A DNA stretch of 43,064 nt, from the NCBI RefSeq assembly GCF_000814685.1, contig NZ_JXAC01000033.1, positions 46 to 43,109 of the forward strand, written 5' to 3'. Source of the DNA: Sphingobacterium sp. T2. Lineage in GTDB: Bacteria > Bacteroidota > Bacteroidia > Sphingobacteriales > Sphingobacteriaceae. The position numbers and the translations under genes were made by a program. Below, one piece after another: positions 18,652 through 27,148 of the stretch (positions within the stretch are counted from its first letter, which is position 1; each line of letters opens with the position of its first letter). The notes beneath the pieces were generated by a model, which did not search any database, was not told the origin of the DNA, and saw only the letters and a program-made list of their open reading frames with translations.

Positions 18652-18720
18652 ATGTTAATTTTGGATTAATCAGTTGTAAATCAATTGTAAATGTTAATTT
18701 TTGATTAATCAGTTGTAAAT
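18652..18720 (+). repeat. Two 30-base direct repeats before the fructan operon
   Basis: The 30-base units at 18652-18681 and 18691-18720 differ at one position only. Each includes the palindrome GATTAATC and ends in TTGTAAAT. A third TTGTAAAT lies at 18685-18692, 11 bases after the first. The second unit ends 8 bases before the ATG of the sugar porter. This 18399-18728 gap contains no gene. The repeats are probably regulator sites, or leader sequence if transcription starts upstream. Confidence 0.6.
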
Positions 18721-18728
18721 AAAGTAAC

Positions 18729-20057
18729 ATGAACAAAAACACAGTTTTGGCCTGGTCATTCGTAGTGGCGTTAGGCGGATTTTTATTTGGCTTTGATACG
18801 GCCGTTATATCTGGTGCGGAAAAAGCCGTCCAGCTATTCTGGTCACTAAGTGAATTTCAACACGGTTTAACGATGGCCATAGCCTTAATCGGAACAGTTG
18901 TTGGAGCTGCAATGGGTGCTTATCCATCGGATAAATTAGGTCGTAAAACGACCTTATTTCTCGTAGCGGCACTCTACTTCTTTTCAGCTATTGGCACAGC
19001 ACTCGCACAAGATTGGAATACCTTTATCCTTTTCCGCTTTTTAGGCGGTATTGGAGTAGGCGTATCGTCCGTAACCGCACCCATATACATATCAGAGATT
19101 TCTCCAGCCAAATCGCGAGGGAAATTGGTGGGATTATTTCAGTTCAACGTAGTGTTAGGAATATTGGTTGCATACCTGTCCAATTATTTTATAGGACAAG
19201 GAGGAGAAGAGTCGTGGCGTTGGATGCTTGGCGTACAAGCGTTTCCATCCCTCATTTTCTTTATTTTGATCTTTTTTGTACCAGAAAGCCCACGTTGGCT
19301 TCTACTACACCGTGGAAAAAAAGAAGAAGCTACGGCTATTATGCAGAAGATAAGCGGAGAGCAGGTAGATAACGATATCGAATTAATATTGAAAAACCAG
19401 CAAGAGAGTCAAGGTAAAGGAGAAAGCCGTTTGTTTTCGAAAGCTAATCGTTTTCCGGTAATATTAGCGATTCTATTCGCCGTATTCAATCAAGTATCAG
19501 GCATTAATGCGATTATTTATTATGCACCGCGTGTATTCGAGATGGCAGGTTTGGGTGCGCAAAGCTCGTTGTTATCTACGGTAGGCATAGGTTTGGTTAA
19601 CTTTATCTTTACGTTAATAGCCATCAACTTTATTGATAAGGTTGGCCGACGTAAGCTGATGTTCATAGGCTCTATCGGATTAATCGTGTCACTGTCGTTG
19701 GTATCTTATGCCTTTTTTTCCGGTAATACAGAAGGTATTGCTGTCACCCTTTATCTCATGGTTTTTATTGCCTTTTTTGCCTTCTCACAAGGAGCCGTTA
19801 TCTGGGTATTTATCTCCGAGATTTTTCCGAACGATGTTCGGGCAAAAGGGCAAACCCTAGGCAGTTTAACCCACTGGGTAATGGCGGCTATTATCACATT
19901 CAGCTTTCCTGCACTTACTGAATTATTGGGAGGGGCATATACGTTTATGATTTTTGCTGGATGTATGGTTTTACAGCTCGTATATGTTTGGAAATTGATG
20001 CCCGAAACCAAAGGGAAATCGCTTGAGGATATGGGAGATGCGATGCCATTACATTAA
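18729..20057 (+). CDS. Sugar porter of the major facilitator superfamily, probably fructose/H+ symporter
   Basis: The 442-residue, 12-segment transporter has the sugar-porter signatures in order: GGFLFGFDTAVISGA, DKLGRKT (loop 2-3), PIYISEISPAKSRG, PESPRWLL, SGINAIIYYAPRVFE, DKVGRRKL and PETKGKSLE. It sits in the inner membrane. As first gene of the operon, directly followed by fructokinase, it most likely carries fructose set free in the periplasm into the cytoplasm. The related xylose/arabinose/glucose porters share the fold, so the substrate is inferred from context. Repeats immediately upstream probably control it. Confidence 0.9.
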   Translation: MNKNTVLAWSFVVALGGFLFGFDTAVISGAEKAVQLFWSLSEFQHGLTMAIALIGTVVGAAMGAYPSDKLGRKTTLFLVAALYFFSAIGTALAQDWNTFILFRFLGGIGVGVSSVTAPIYISEISPAKSRGKLVGLFQFNVVLGILVAYLSNYFIGQGGEESWRWMLGVQAFPSLIFFILIFFVPESPRWLLLHRGKKEEATAIMQKISGEQVDNDIELILKNQQESQGKGESRLFSKANRFPVILAILFAVFNQVSGINAIIYYAPRVFEMAGLGAQSSLLSTVGIGLVNFIFTLIAINFIDKVGRRKLMFIGSIGLIVSLSLVSYAFFSGNTEGIAVTLYLMVFIAFFAFSQGAVIWVFISEIFPNDVRAKGQTLGSLTHWVMAAIITFSFPALTELLGGAYTFMIFAGCMVLQLVYVWKLMPETKGKSLEDMGDAMPLH

Positions 20058-20117
20058 TTGGATGCAATTATTCTGTTATGCTAAGCATGACAGCGAAGAA
20101 TTGATTACGTTAAAACA

Positions 20118-21059
20118 ATGAAGAACGAAATATTAAATATCAGCGGTGTTTGTTTCGGAGAAGTGCTTTGGGACAATCTACCTTCTGGACGAAAATTAGG
20201 AGGTGCACCACTCAATGTCGCGTATCACCTTAATAAGCTAGGTATTCATACGGAGATGCTGACACGTATAGGCGAGGATAAAGACGGAGAGGATATTATG
20301 ACGCTATGTGCTGAATTGGCTATACCCTTGACGCTTTTCCAGAAAGATAATAAATATCCAACATCTACAGTAGAAGTTGATATCGACGAAAACAAAGATG
20401 TACGTTACGAAATCGTGTTCCCTGTTGCGTGGGATTATATTGCGTTAGGAGAAAAAGAAATAGAAACTGTGAATAAAGCCGATTTTTTTGTATTCGGTAG
20501 TTTGTCCACGCGTCATCATGCCAGTTATCAAACGCTTAAAACCTTAATACAATTAGCAAATTACAAAGTGTTGGATGTCAACTTGCGTGCCCCGCATTAT
20601 ACAAAGGAACGCATCTTTGAATTATTGGGATATGCTGATCTGGTAAAGATGAACGAGGAAGAATTAGGCTTTATAGCGACTTGGTTGGGATTACCAGATA
20701 CCGATACTGACGCCACAAAAGCGGAAGCCGTTATGACCACCTTTGACATTAATGAGCTTATTGTAACCTATGGGGCGAAAGGTGCTGTTTATCATTCTTG
20801 GTTAGGAAAATTCTCTTACCATTTCCCCGCCTTGAAGGTGGAGGTGAAAGATACTATTGGCAGCGGAGATTCTTTTCTGGCCGCTTTTCTATCGCAGCGC
20901 TGCCGTCAGGATAAACAGGTAACACCGGAAGAAATGTTGGAGTTCGCCACAACGCTAAGCGCCTTTGTTACGCAAAGCACGGGGGCATGTCCGAGTTACG
21001 ACGAGGTTACGATCAATAGGTTTGTATGGTTAAATTCTTTAGACAATACCAAATATTAA
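20118..21059 (+). CDS. Fructokinase, PfkB (ribokinase) family
   Basis: It phosphorylates fructose with ATP, the step after import. The 313-residue protein shows the PfkB N-terminal signature LGGAPLNVAYHLNKLG (substrate binding). The C-terminal signature DTIGSGDSFLAAFLS contains the catalytic Asp of the GxGD motif. GEVLWDNLPSGRKLGGAPLN at the start is typical of Bacteroidota fructokinases. It lies 60 bases after the transporter gene in the same direction. Its end overlaps an upstream in-frame extension of the SusC frame, but the true SusC start lies 38 bases later. Confidence 0.92.
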   Translation: MKNEILNISGVCFGEVLWDNLPSGRKLGGAPLNVAYHLNKLGIHTEMLTRIGEDKDGEDIMTLCAELAIPLTLFQKDNKYPTSTVEVDIDENKDVRYEIVFPVAWDYIALGEKEIETVNKADFFVFGSLSTRHHASYQTLKTLIQLANYKVLDVNLRAPHYTKERIFELLGYADLVKMNEEELGFIATWLGLPDTDTDATKAEAVMTTFDINELIVTYGAKGAVYHSWLGKFSYHFPALKVEVKDTIGSGDSFLAAFLSQRCRQDKQVTPEEMLEFATTLSAFVTQSTGACPSYDEVTINRFVWLNSLDNTKY

Positions 21060-21097
21060 TAAACTTAAATTTTTTATTCACTAACAAGCAACCGATT

Positions 21098-24000
21098 ATG
21101 ATGTTTACAAGAAAGAAAGTAATCCTGCTTTTGTACATGGTTATTTTTTCTGTTGCCAGCTTTGCACAGCAGGTAACCCTTCAAGGAAGGGTGATAGATA
21201 GCAGTACAGAAGTGCCCATAGTGGGTGCATCTTTAGTGGTTAGAGGAACAGCACAGGCTACACAAACAAATGAAAATGGGGAGTTTACGTTGCAACTAAC
21301 CGGCACTAACGTATCCGTAGAGGTGTCCTATGTGGGATATGAAACGCAAACCGTTGCTACAGGGACTGCAAGATTTATGGAGATTCGCTTGGTCAGTGTA
21401 GAACAAGAGCTGGAAGAAGTCGTAGTGACGGGTTACCAAACCGAGCGCAAAAAAGATATGACTGGAGCAGTTTCCGTCGTGAACGTAGCAGAAATGATGA
21501 AAGCGCCCGAAAATAATCCTATCAAAGCACTACAAGGGCGTGTTGCCGGGATGACTGTAACTGCAGATGGTAATCCCAGTGGCGCAGCGACGGTACGTAT
21601 GCGCGGGATTAGTTCCTTAAATAGCAGCCAAGACCCACTATACGTTATTGATGGTGTGCCGACTCAGGGCGGAATGCATGAGTTGAATTCGAACGATATC
21701 GAGAGTATACAGGTATTGAAGGATGCCTCTTCTGCAAGCATTTATGGTTCACGGGCAGCAAACGGTGTTATTGTTATCACGACCAAAAGAGGAAAATCCG
21801 GCGATCCAAAGATCACCTTTGATGCCTACGCGACAAGTACCTTTTTCAACAACCGTATGGAAGTACTCAATGCGAAGGAATATGGACAAGCTATGTGGCA
21901 GGCGATGATGAACAGTGGAGCCAATCCGAATAGTAATAATATTGGTTATCAATTTGATTGGAGTATCGACGCCGACGGTCATCCGCAGTTGGATCATATT
22001 TATGTACCTCAATTTTTGGACAATAAACAGACCATGCGTGCTTCGGATACCGATTGGTTCGACGAGGTGTCTAAACCGGGGTTGATTCAATCGTATAATG
22101 GTTCATTTAGCTCTGCAACCGATAAGAGTAGTTCATTTTTCTCATTGGGGTATTTTCATAATAACGGAACGCTGAAGTATACGAATTTTAAACGTATATC
22201 AGCTCGCCTAAATACCGACTACAAATTTTTTGATGGAAAGCTGGTCGTAGGGGAAAACTTCACGGTGAATAATACAGGAGAAGTGCAAGTACCGGGAGAT
22301 GTACTCGATCTTTCATTAAAAGCTCTACCGGTTATTCCGGTGCATACAGTGGATGGTATAGGTTGGGGAGGCCCTTCGCAAGGGATGAATGACCGGCATA
22401 ATCCTTTACGATTGCTTTACGACAATCGGAATAATGCCTACAATTATTGGCGGCTTTTCGGAAATGCTTATGCAAATTTAGAGATTATCAAGGATTTGCA
22501 TTTGAGAACCAGTTACGGTGTTGACTATAGTAATTTCTATAAGCGTCATATGGAAGTTTCCTATCAATCCGGTTTTTTGAATAACAATAGAACTGGCGTC
22601 AATATGGAACAAAGCCATGGGATGAAATGGACTTGGTCAAATACCGCCAATTACAGAAAAACGATTGATAGACATGTTTTCGACATATTGGGTGGTATGG
22701 AGATGAATAGAGAACGGAACATTTCTTTTAATGCTTATACAGCGGGAGAAGGCGCGTTCGTTATTGAAACGCCCGAATATATGTGGCCAGGTGTCAGTAC
22801 TGGAACAGCTGCAGTCGGTGGCGGTTCGACAGGCTTCTCGTTGCTTTCTTATTTCGGGAAAATAAATTATGTGTTTGATGATCGTTATCTGGCTTCTTTT
22901 ACCGTTAGACATGATGGTTCTTCACGCTTTGGAAGAAACAACCGTTTTGCAACCTTCCCTGCGGTAACAGCAGGTTGGCGTATTTCAGAAGAACGTTTTA
23001 TGGAAAGCACCAAAAACTTTATTTCTGACTTAAAACTACGGGTAGGCTGGGGCCAGACCGGAAATCAAGGTATTGATAACTTAGCGACCTATGCACTCTT
23101 TGTACCGGAATATGGTGTCGCCGACCCGACTTGGGATATCGTAAATGGAACAGCTTATGACTTGGCGGGAAACGGTTCGGGTATTTTACCGTCGGGTTAT
23201 CGCAAAATCCAAACCCAAAATGACGATTTGAAATGGGAGACAACCACACAAACCAATATCGGTCTCGACTTCTCACTTTTCGGACAAAACTTGTTCGGCT
23301 CTATTGATTGGTATGTAAAAGCTACCAAGGATATGTTAATTAATCCAGCCTACATTGGCGTCGTGGGTGAGGGAGGATATCGTTGGGCAAATGGTGCTTC
23401 CATGGAGAACAAGGGTATTGACGTGACGACAGGTTATCGTAATAAGACGGCTTTTGGCCTAGACTATGAATTAACGGGGGTTATTTCTGCTTATAAAAAT
23501 AAGATAACGCATTTGCCGGAAGCCGTGGAAAACTCATATGGTGGTCGTCAAGGTGACAATATTATCGGTCGGCCATTGGGCTCATTCTACGGATTCGTGA
23601 CAGACGGTATCTTTCAAAACCAAGATGAAGTAAATGCACATGTAAACCAGACCGGTAAAGGTATCGGACGTTTACGTTATGTGAATGTGTATGACACGGA
23701 CAACGAAATTACCGACTTGGACCGTACCTGGATAGGCAATCCACATCCTGATTTTTCGTATAGTTTGAACGTGGCTCTTAAATACAAGCGGTTTGACTTA
23801 TCCGCTTATTTTCAAGGCGTGCAAGGTATTGATGTTGAAAACTGGTTAAAAAAGCAGACCGACTTCTGGAGTGTTGACGATGTAAATTCTAATAAGGGAA
23901 GGCGCTTGTTAAATGCCTGGACACCGCAAAACAGCAGTTCCGATATTCCGGCCTTACAAACAACCAATAACAATGACGAAGGCCGTCTTTCTACATACTA

Positions 24001-24226
24001 TATAGAAAATGGTTCGTATTTAAAATTACGCAATTTGTCTTTTGGGTATACGCTTCCTACTGACATGGTTTCGCGATTGCGCATGAGTCGTCTACGCTTC
24101 TATGTGACTGGACAAAATCTGTTCACGGTAAAATCAAAAGCATTTACAGGGGTAGATCCTGAAAATGTGGGATGGGGTTACCCTATTCCAACCACCTGGA
24201 CGGCTGGACTGAATGTTATTTTTTAA
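21098..24226 (+). CDS. SusC/RagA-family TonB-linked outer membrane transporter
   Basis: The 1042-residue protein imports oligosaccharides across the outer membrane using TonB energy. After a signal peptide ending SVASFA-QQ comes a carboxypeptidase-like regulatory domain (VTLQGRVIDSSTEVPIVGASL). Next is a TonB-box-like EEVVVTGY stretch, then a plug domain (NNPIKALQGRVAGM, YVIDGVPTQGG, SIYGSRAANGVIVITTKRGK) and a long beta-barrel that ends in hydrophobic GLNVIF. The ATG at 21098 is chosen because the signal peptide begins there, although the frame is open from 21026. It pairs with the SusD-like gene 35 bases downstream. Confidence 0.96.
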   Translation: MMFTRKKVILLLYMVIFSVASFAQQVTLQGRVIDSSTEVPIVGASLVVRGTAQATQTNENGEFTLQLTGTNVSVEVSYVGYETQTVATGTARFMEIRLVSVEQELEEVVVTGYQTERKKDMTGAVSVVNVAEMMKAPENNPIKALQGRVAGMTVTADGNPSGAATVRMRGISSLNSSQDPLYVIDGVPTQGGMHELNSNDIESIQVLKDASSASIYGSRAANGVIVITTKRGKSGDPKITFDAYATSTFFNNRMEVLNAKEYGQAMWQAMMNSGANPNSNNIGYQFDWSIDADGHPQLDHIYVPQFLDNKQTMRASDTDWFDEVSKPGLIQSYNGSFSSATDKSSSFFSLGYFHNNGTLKYTNFKRISARLNTDYKFFDGKLVVGENFTVNNTGEVQVPGDVLDLSLKALPVIPVHTVDGIGWGGPSQGMNDRHNPLRLLYDNRNNAYNYWRLFGNAYANLEIIKDLHLRTSYGVDYSNFYKRHMEVSYQSGFLNNNRTGVNMEQSHGMKWTWSNTANYRKTIDRHVFDILGGMEMNRERNISFNAYTAGEGAFVIETPEYMWPGVSTGTAAVGGGSTGFSLLSYFGKINYVFDDRYLASFTVRHDGSSRFGRNNRFATFPAVTAGWRISEERFMESTKNFISDLKLRVGWGQTGNQGIDNLATYALFVPEYGVADPTWDIVNGTAYDLAGNGSGILPSGYRKIQTQNDDLKWETTTQTNIGLDFSLFGQNLFGSIDWYVKATKDMLINPAYIGVVGEGGYRWANGASMENKGIDVTTGYRNKTAFGLDYELTGVISAYKNKITHLPEAVENSYGGRQGDNIIGRPLGSFYGFVTDGIFQNQDEVNAHVNQTGKGIGRLRYVNVYDTDNEITDLDRTWIGNPHPDFSYSLNVALKYKRFDLSAYFQGVQGIDVENWLKKQTDFWSVDDVNSNKGRRLLNAWTPQNSSSDIPALQTTNNNDEGRLSTYYIENGSYLKLRNLSFGYTLPTDMVSRLRMSRLRFYVTGQNLFTVKSKAFTGVDPENVGWGYPIPTTWTAGLNVIF

Positions 24227-24261
24227 TCATTTAAAAGACAAACGTTAATCATTATTACACC

Positions 24262-25944
24262 ATGAAAAGAGTATTTAATAAAATAGTTACGATGATGTTG
24301 GCCACCGGTTTGTTAACGGGTTGTGCTGATTTCCTGGACGAAACACCCAATGGGGTGCTTAGTTCAGATCAGGTAAAGGATGTAGATAGGCTACTTACGG
24401 CGACCTACTCGGCTTTGGGAAACGATCACTACGATGTACCTTTTAGCTTATGGCCCTATGGTACTGTCCGCTCAGATGATGCCTATAAAGGCGGCTCTGG
24501 TCCGCAGGATATACAGGCTTTTCATTTCTTGGAAGTATCCAACAATATCATGACCAATTTTGGCGAGGTGGATCGTCTATGGTTTCAATGCTATTTAGCT
24601 ATCTCCCGTGCGAATACGACGATCCGTACGATACACGAAGCTGGTGACTTTGAGGGTAAAGAGGTGAAACTAGCAGAAGCCCGTTTTTTGCGGGGGCATT
24701 TTTACTTTATGCTTAAAATCCTGTTCAAATATATACCCTATATAGACGAAAATACACCGATCGATAGCTATGAAACAGTGTCCAATCGGGAACTGTCGAA
24801 CGATGAACTTTGGCAGAAAATCGTTGATGATTTCCAGTATGCTGTAGATAACTTACCTCCGGTACAAACAGAGATCGGGCGGGCTAATCAGACGGCTGCT
24901 GCTGCATACCTAGCAAAAGCTTATTTATATAAAGCATATAGGCAAGATGATCCGGAACGAAATACGGTCACAGGAATTGATGCGGCAGACTTGGAAAAAG
25001 TGCTGCAAAACACACAGATCGTGTTATCTTCGGACTACGGCCTGGAAGCTGATTTCGCCTTCAACTTTTTGCCCGGTAGTTATGAAAATGGTAAAGAAGC
25101 TATATTTTCCGTACAATATTCGAAGGACGATGGAACGAAATTCGGACGGGTAAACCTGTCGGATGTACTTTCGGTGCCGATGGGGTTAGGTTGTTGTGAT
25201 TTTAAAAAACCAAGCCAGAGTTTGGTCAACGCTTTCCGTACAACGGGCAATGGGTTACCAATAGAAAATTACAACACATTGGATAACTACAGTAACACCG
25301 AAAAATACGATCCAAGACTTTTCCATACGGTAGCCATACCGGGTTTACCTTATAAATACAATACAAACCGTTTGTATGAAGAAAGCTGGAACCGTAACCC
25401 GGCAGATTATTCGGTATACGCTTCGTTAAAAGAAAATGTAGATCCCGATTGCGATTGTTTTGTACCGATGGTTCCTTTTTATGCCAATACCAAAAATCGG
25501 ATTCTGATTCGTTACGCCGATGTACTACTCATGCGGGCTGAGGCACTTATTGAACTACATCGTCCTCAAGAAGCTTTGCCTTTAATCAACGAGATACGCA
25601 CACGTGCAAAAAACAGCATGCAGTTCATAGGTTACACCAGCGACAAGACACTTATTGAAACTTATAGAGACGGTGTGAATATTAACTGGAGTGAATCAGT
25701 TGCCCGGGAAGCGCTCCGATGGGAGAGACGGCTGGAATTGGCTATGGAAAACGAACGTTTTTTTGATTTGGTGCGTTGGGGCGTAGCAGAGCAGACTATG
25801 AACGCTTATTATCATGCGGAAAGGTCGCGTCGATCGTATTATGCTACTGCACAGTTTGTAGCGAATAAGCACGAGTACCTGCCTATTCCAGAAGCACAGA
25901 TTAGGTTAAGTAAGTATCTGTACCAACAGAATCCTGGATATTAA
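24262..25944 (+). CDS. SusD/RagB-family nutrient-binding outer membrane lipoprotein
   Basis: This 560-residue surface lipoprotein is the lid and glycan-capture partner of the preceding SusC. The signal ends in a lipobox (MLATGLLTGC) followed by ADFLDETPNGVLSSDQV, typical of SusD mature starts. The helical repeats include EARFLRGHFYFMLKILF and AAAAYLAKAYLYKA. The C-terminus carries RYADVLLMRAEALIEL, LINEIRTRA and RRLELAMENERFFDLVRWG, as in the family. The genomic context suggests fructan oligosaccharides as ligands. Confidence 0.95.
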   Translation: MKRVFNKIVTMMLATGLLTGCADFLDETPNGVLSSDQVKDVDRLLTATYSALGNDHYDVPFSLWPYGTVRSDDAYKGGSGPQDIQAFHFLEVSNNIMTNFGEVDRLWFQCYLAISRANTTIRTIHEAGDFEGKEVKLAEARFLRGHFYFMLKILFKYIPYIDENTPIDSYETVSNRELSNDELWQKIVDDFQYAVDNLPPVQTEIGRANQTAAAAYLAKAYLYKAYRQDDPERNTVTGIDAADLEKVLQNTQIVLSSDYGLEADFAFNFLPGSYENGKEAIFSVQYSKDDGTKFGRVNLSDVLSVPMGLGCCDFKKPSQSLVNAFRTTGNGLPIENYNTLDNYSNTEKYDPRLFHTVAIPGLPYKYNTNRLYEESWNRNPADYSVYASLKENVDPDCDCFVPMVPFYANTKNRILIRYADVLLMRAEALIELHRPQEALPLINEIRTRAKNSMQFIGYTSDKTLIETYRDGVNINWSESVAREALRWERRLELAMENERFFDLVRWGVAEQTMNAYYHAERSRRSYYATAQFVANKHEYLPIPEAQIRLSKYLYQQNPGY

Positions 25945-25970
25945 AAAGAGGGTTTGAAAAATAAAATCGT

Positions 25971-27083
25971 ATGAAGACTTTAAAAATAATCATCAATATA
26001 GGACTGGTTCTACTACTCGGCGGGCTTTTTAATGCCTGTAAGCAAGAAGTAGCCGATTCGCTGAATTTGAATGCCGATGTCCATGTGCTGGCGTTTAAAG
26101 TAGCCAATGTTAATGGCGTAATAGATAACGAAACCGGAACAATCACGGTTCTAGTTCCAGCGGGCACCGATTTATCCGCTGTCGCACCTGTTATCGATTT
26201 GCCTGCCAATGCCGTAATAAAGCCAGCTTCCGGAGTTGCGCAGAATTTCCAGTATTCTACTAGTTCGCCGGTAGTATACCGTGTGTATAATGGAAATGTA
26301 TTCCAGACGTATCGCGTAACAGTTAAGGAAATCAAAGCCGAAATAACAGCTTTTCGTATCGGGAACCGTACCGGTATTATCAACCAAAATGATAACAGTA
26401 TTGTCATTTATTTACCCGAGGGTACAGATCTAACCCAGCTTAGCCCGATGGTAGAATACACCGACGGGGCAGAAATATCTCCAGCACAAGGAAACTATGT
26501 TGATTTCAGTTCGCCGGTAACCTATACGTTGTCTTATATGGGGGAAACTTTCAGCTATACAGCCACGGCAATAATCGGAGAGGAGCCGAAGCAACCGTTG
26601 ATCATCTTCAACGGCGAAAACATTGCTCCCCAATGGGCGGATTTGGGGACAGCGGTAGAAAACCAAAGTAATAATCCTAAAACTGATGGAATCAATGCTT
26701 CTCCTTTATGTGTCTCTATTGTAAGAAATGCTGTCAACGGAGAAGGTTGGCATGGAGGAGCAACTTTAGGAACGAAAATAAAGTAAACATAGATCCTACG
26801 GAGTATAGTCGTTTTTCCATTATGGTACTGAAAGAGGTAGCTGGAGATGTACAACTTGAAATACAATCCGATGGCGAAAGCAATAAGGATTGGTTAAGAG
26901 CTTGGTATGCCGAAGATCATCTTGGCGAGTGGCAGGATGTTGATTTTTGAGATTCCTAAGAATCGTACAGCAATCATTAACAATATCTTGGTGATGCCGC
27001 ATGAACACGCCAACGGCCAGCCCGTTCCTTTCCAAACACAACGTATGTATTGGGACGAATTGAAGGCGCTTCCAAAAGAATAA
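25971..27083 (+). pseudogene. DUF5018-type surface glycan-binding lipoprotein (SusE/F position), two frameshifts
   Basis: The lipoprotein signal ends GGLFNAC. Two similar bacterial-Ig-like DUF5018 units follow, each with a TAFRIGNRTGIINQND / LAFKVANVNGVIDNET pattern and VPAGTDLS or LPEGTDLT. The C-terminal domain (ENIAPQWADLGTAV..., WHGGATLG, SRFSIMVLKEV, QRMYWDELKALPKE) is likely the glycan-binding part. The frame breaks near 26769-26771 (one base missing) and at the T-run 26944-26948 (one base too many). The two shifts cancel, and the real end is at 27083. The position matches the levan-binding protein BT1761 of Bacteroides thetaiotaomicron. Probably sequencing errors. Confidence 0.8.
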
Positions 27084-27096
27084 CAGGTTGAACAGT

Positions 27097-27138
27097 GTAT
27101 GTGGCTGCGCAATATTTTACACAGCCACATACCGTTTT
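27097..27138 (+). terminator. Hairpin inside the fructan operon
   Basis: GTATGTGGCTG/CAGCCACATAC form a perfect 11-bp stem (27097-27107 with 27122-27132) with a 14-base loop, followed by CGTTTTAT. The T tract is weak. It may be a partial terminator or an mRNA-stabilising hairpin between the binding-protein and GH32 genes. Confidence 0.5.
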
Positions 27139-27148
27139 ATAGGAAATC

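Noticed and set aside
18562-18720. CRISPR array
   Set aside because: Only two copies of each repeat, unequal in type, with short AT-rich spacing and no cas genes. Regulatory repeats fit better.
20060-20100. Terminator between sugar porter and fructokinase (CTGTTATGCT/AGCATGACAG)
   Set aside because: The loop would be too small and no T tract follows.
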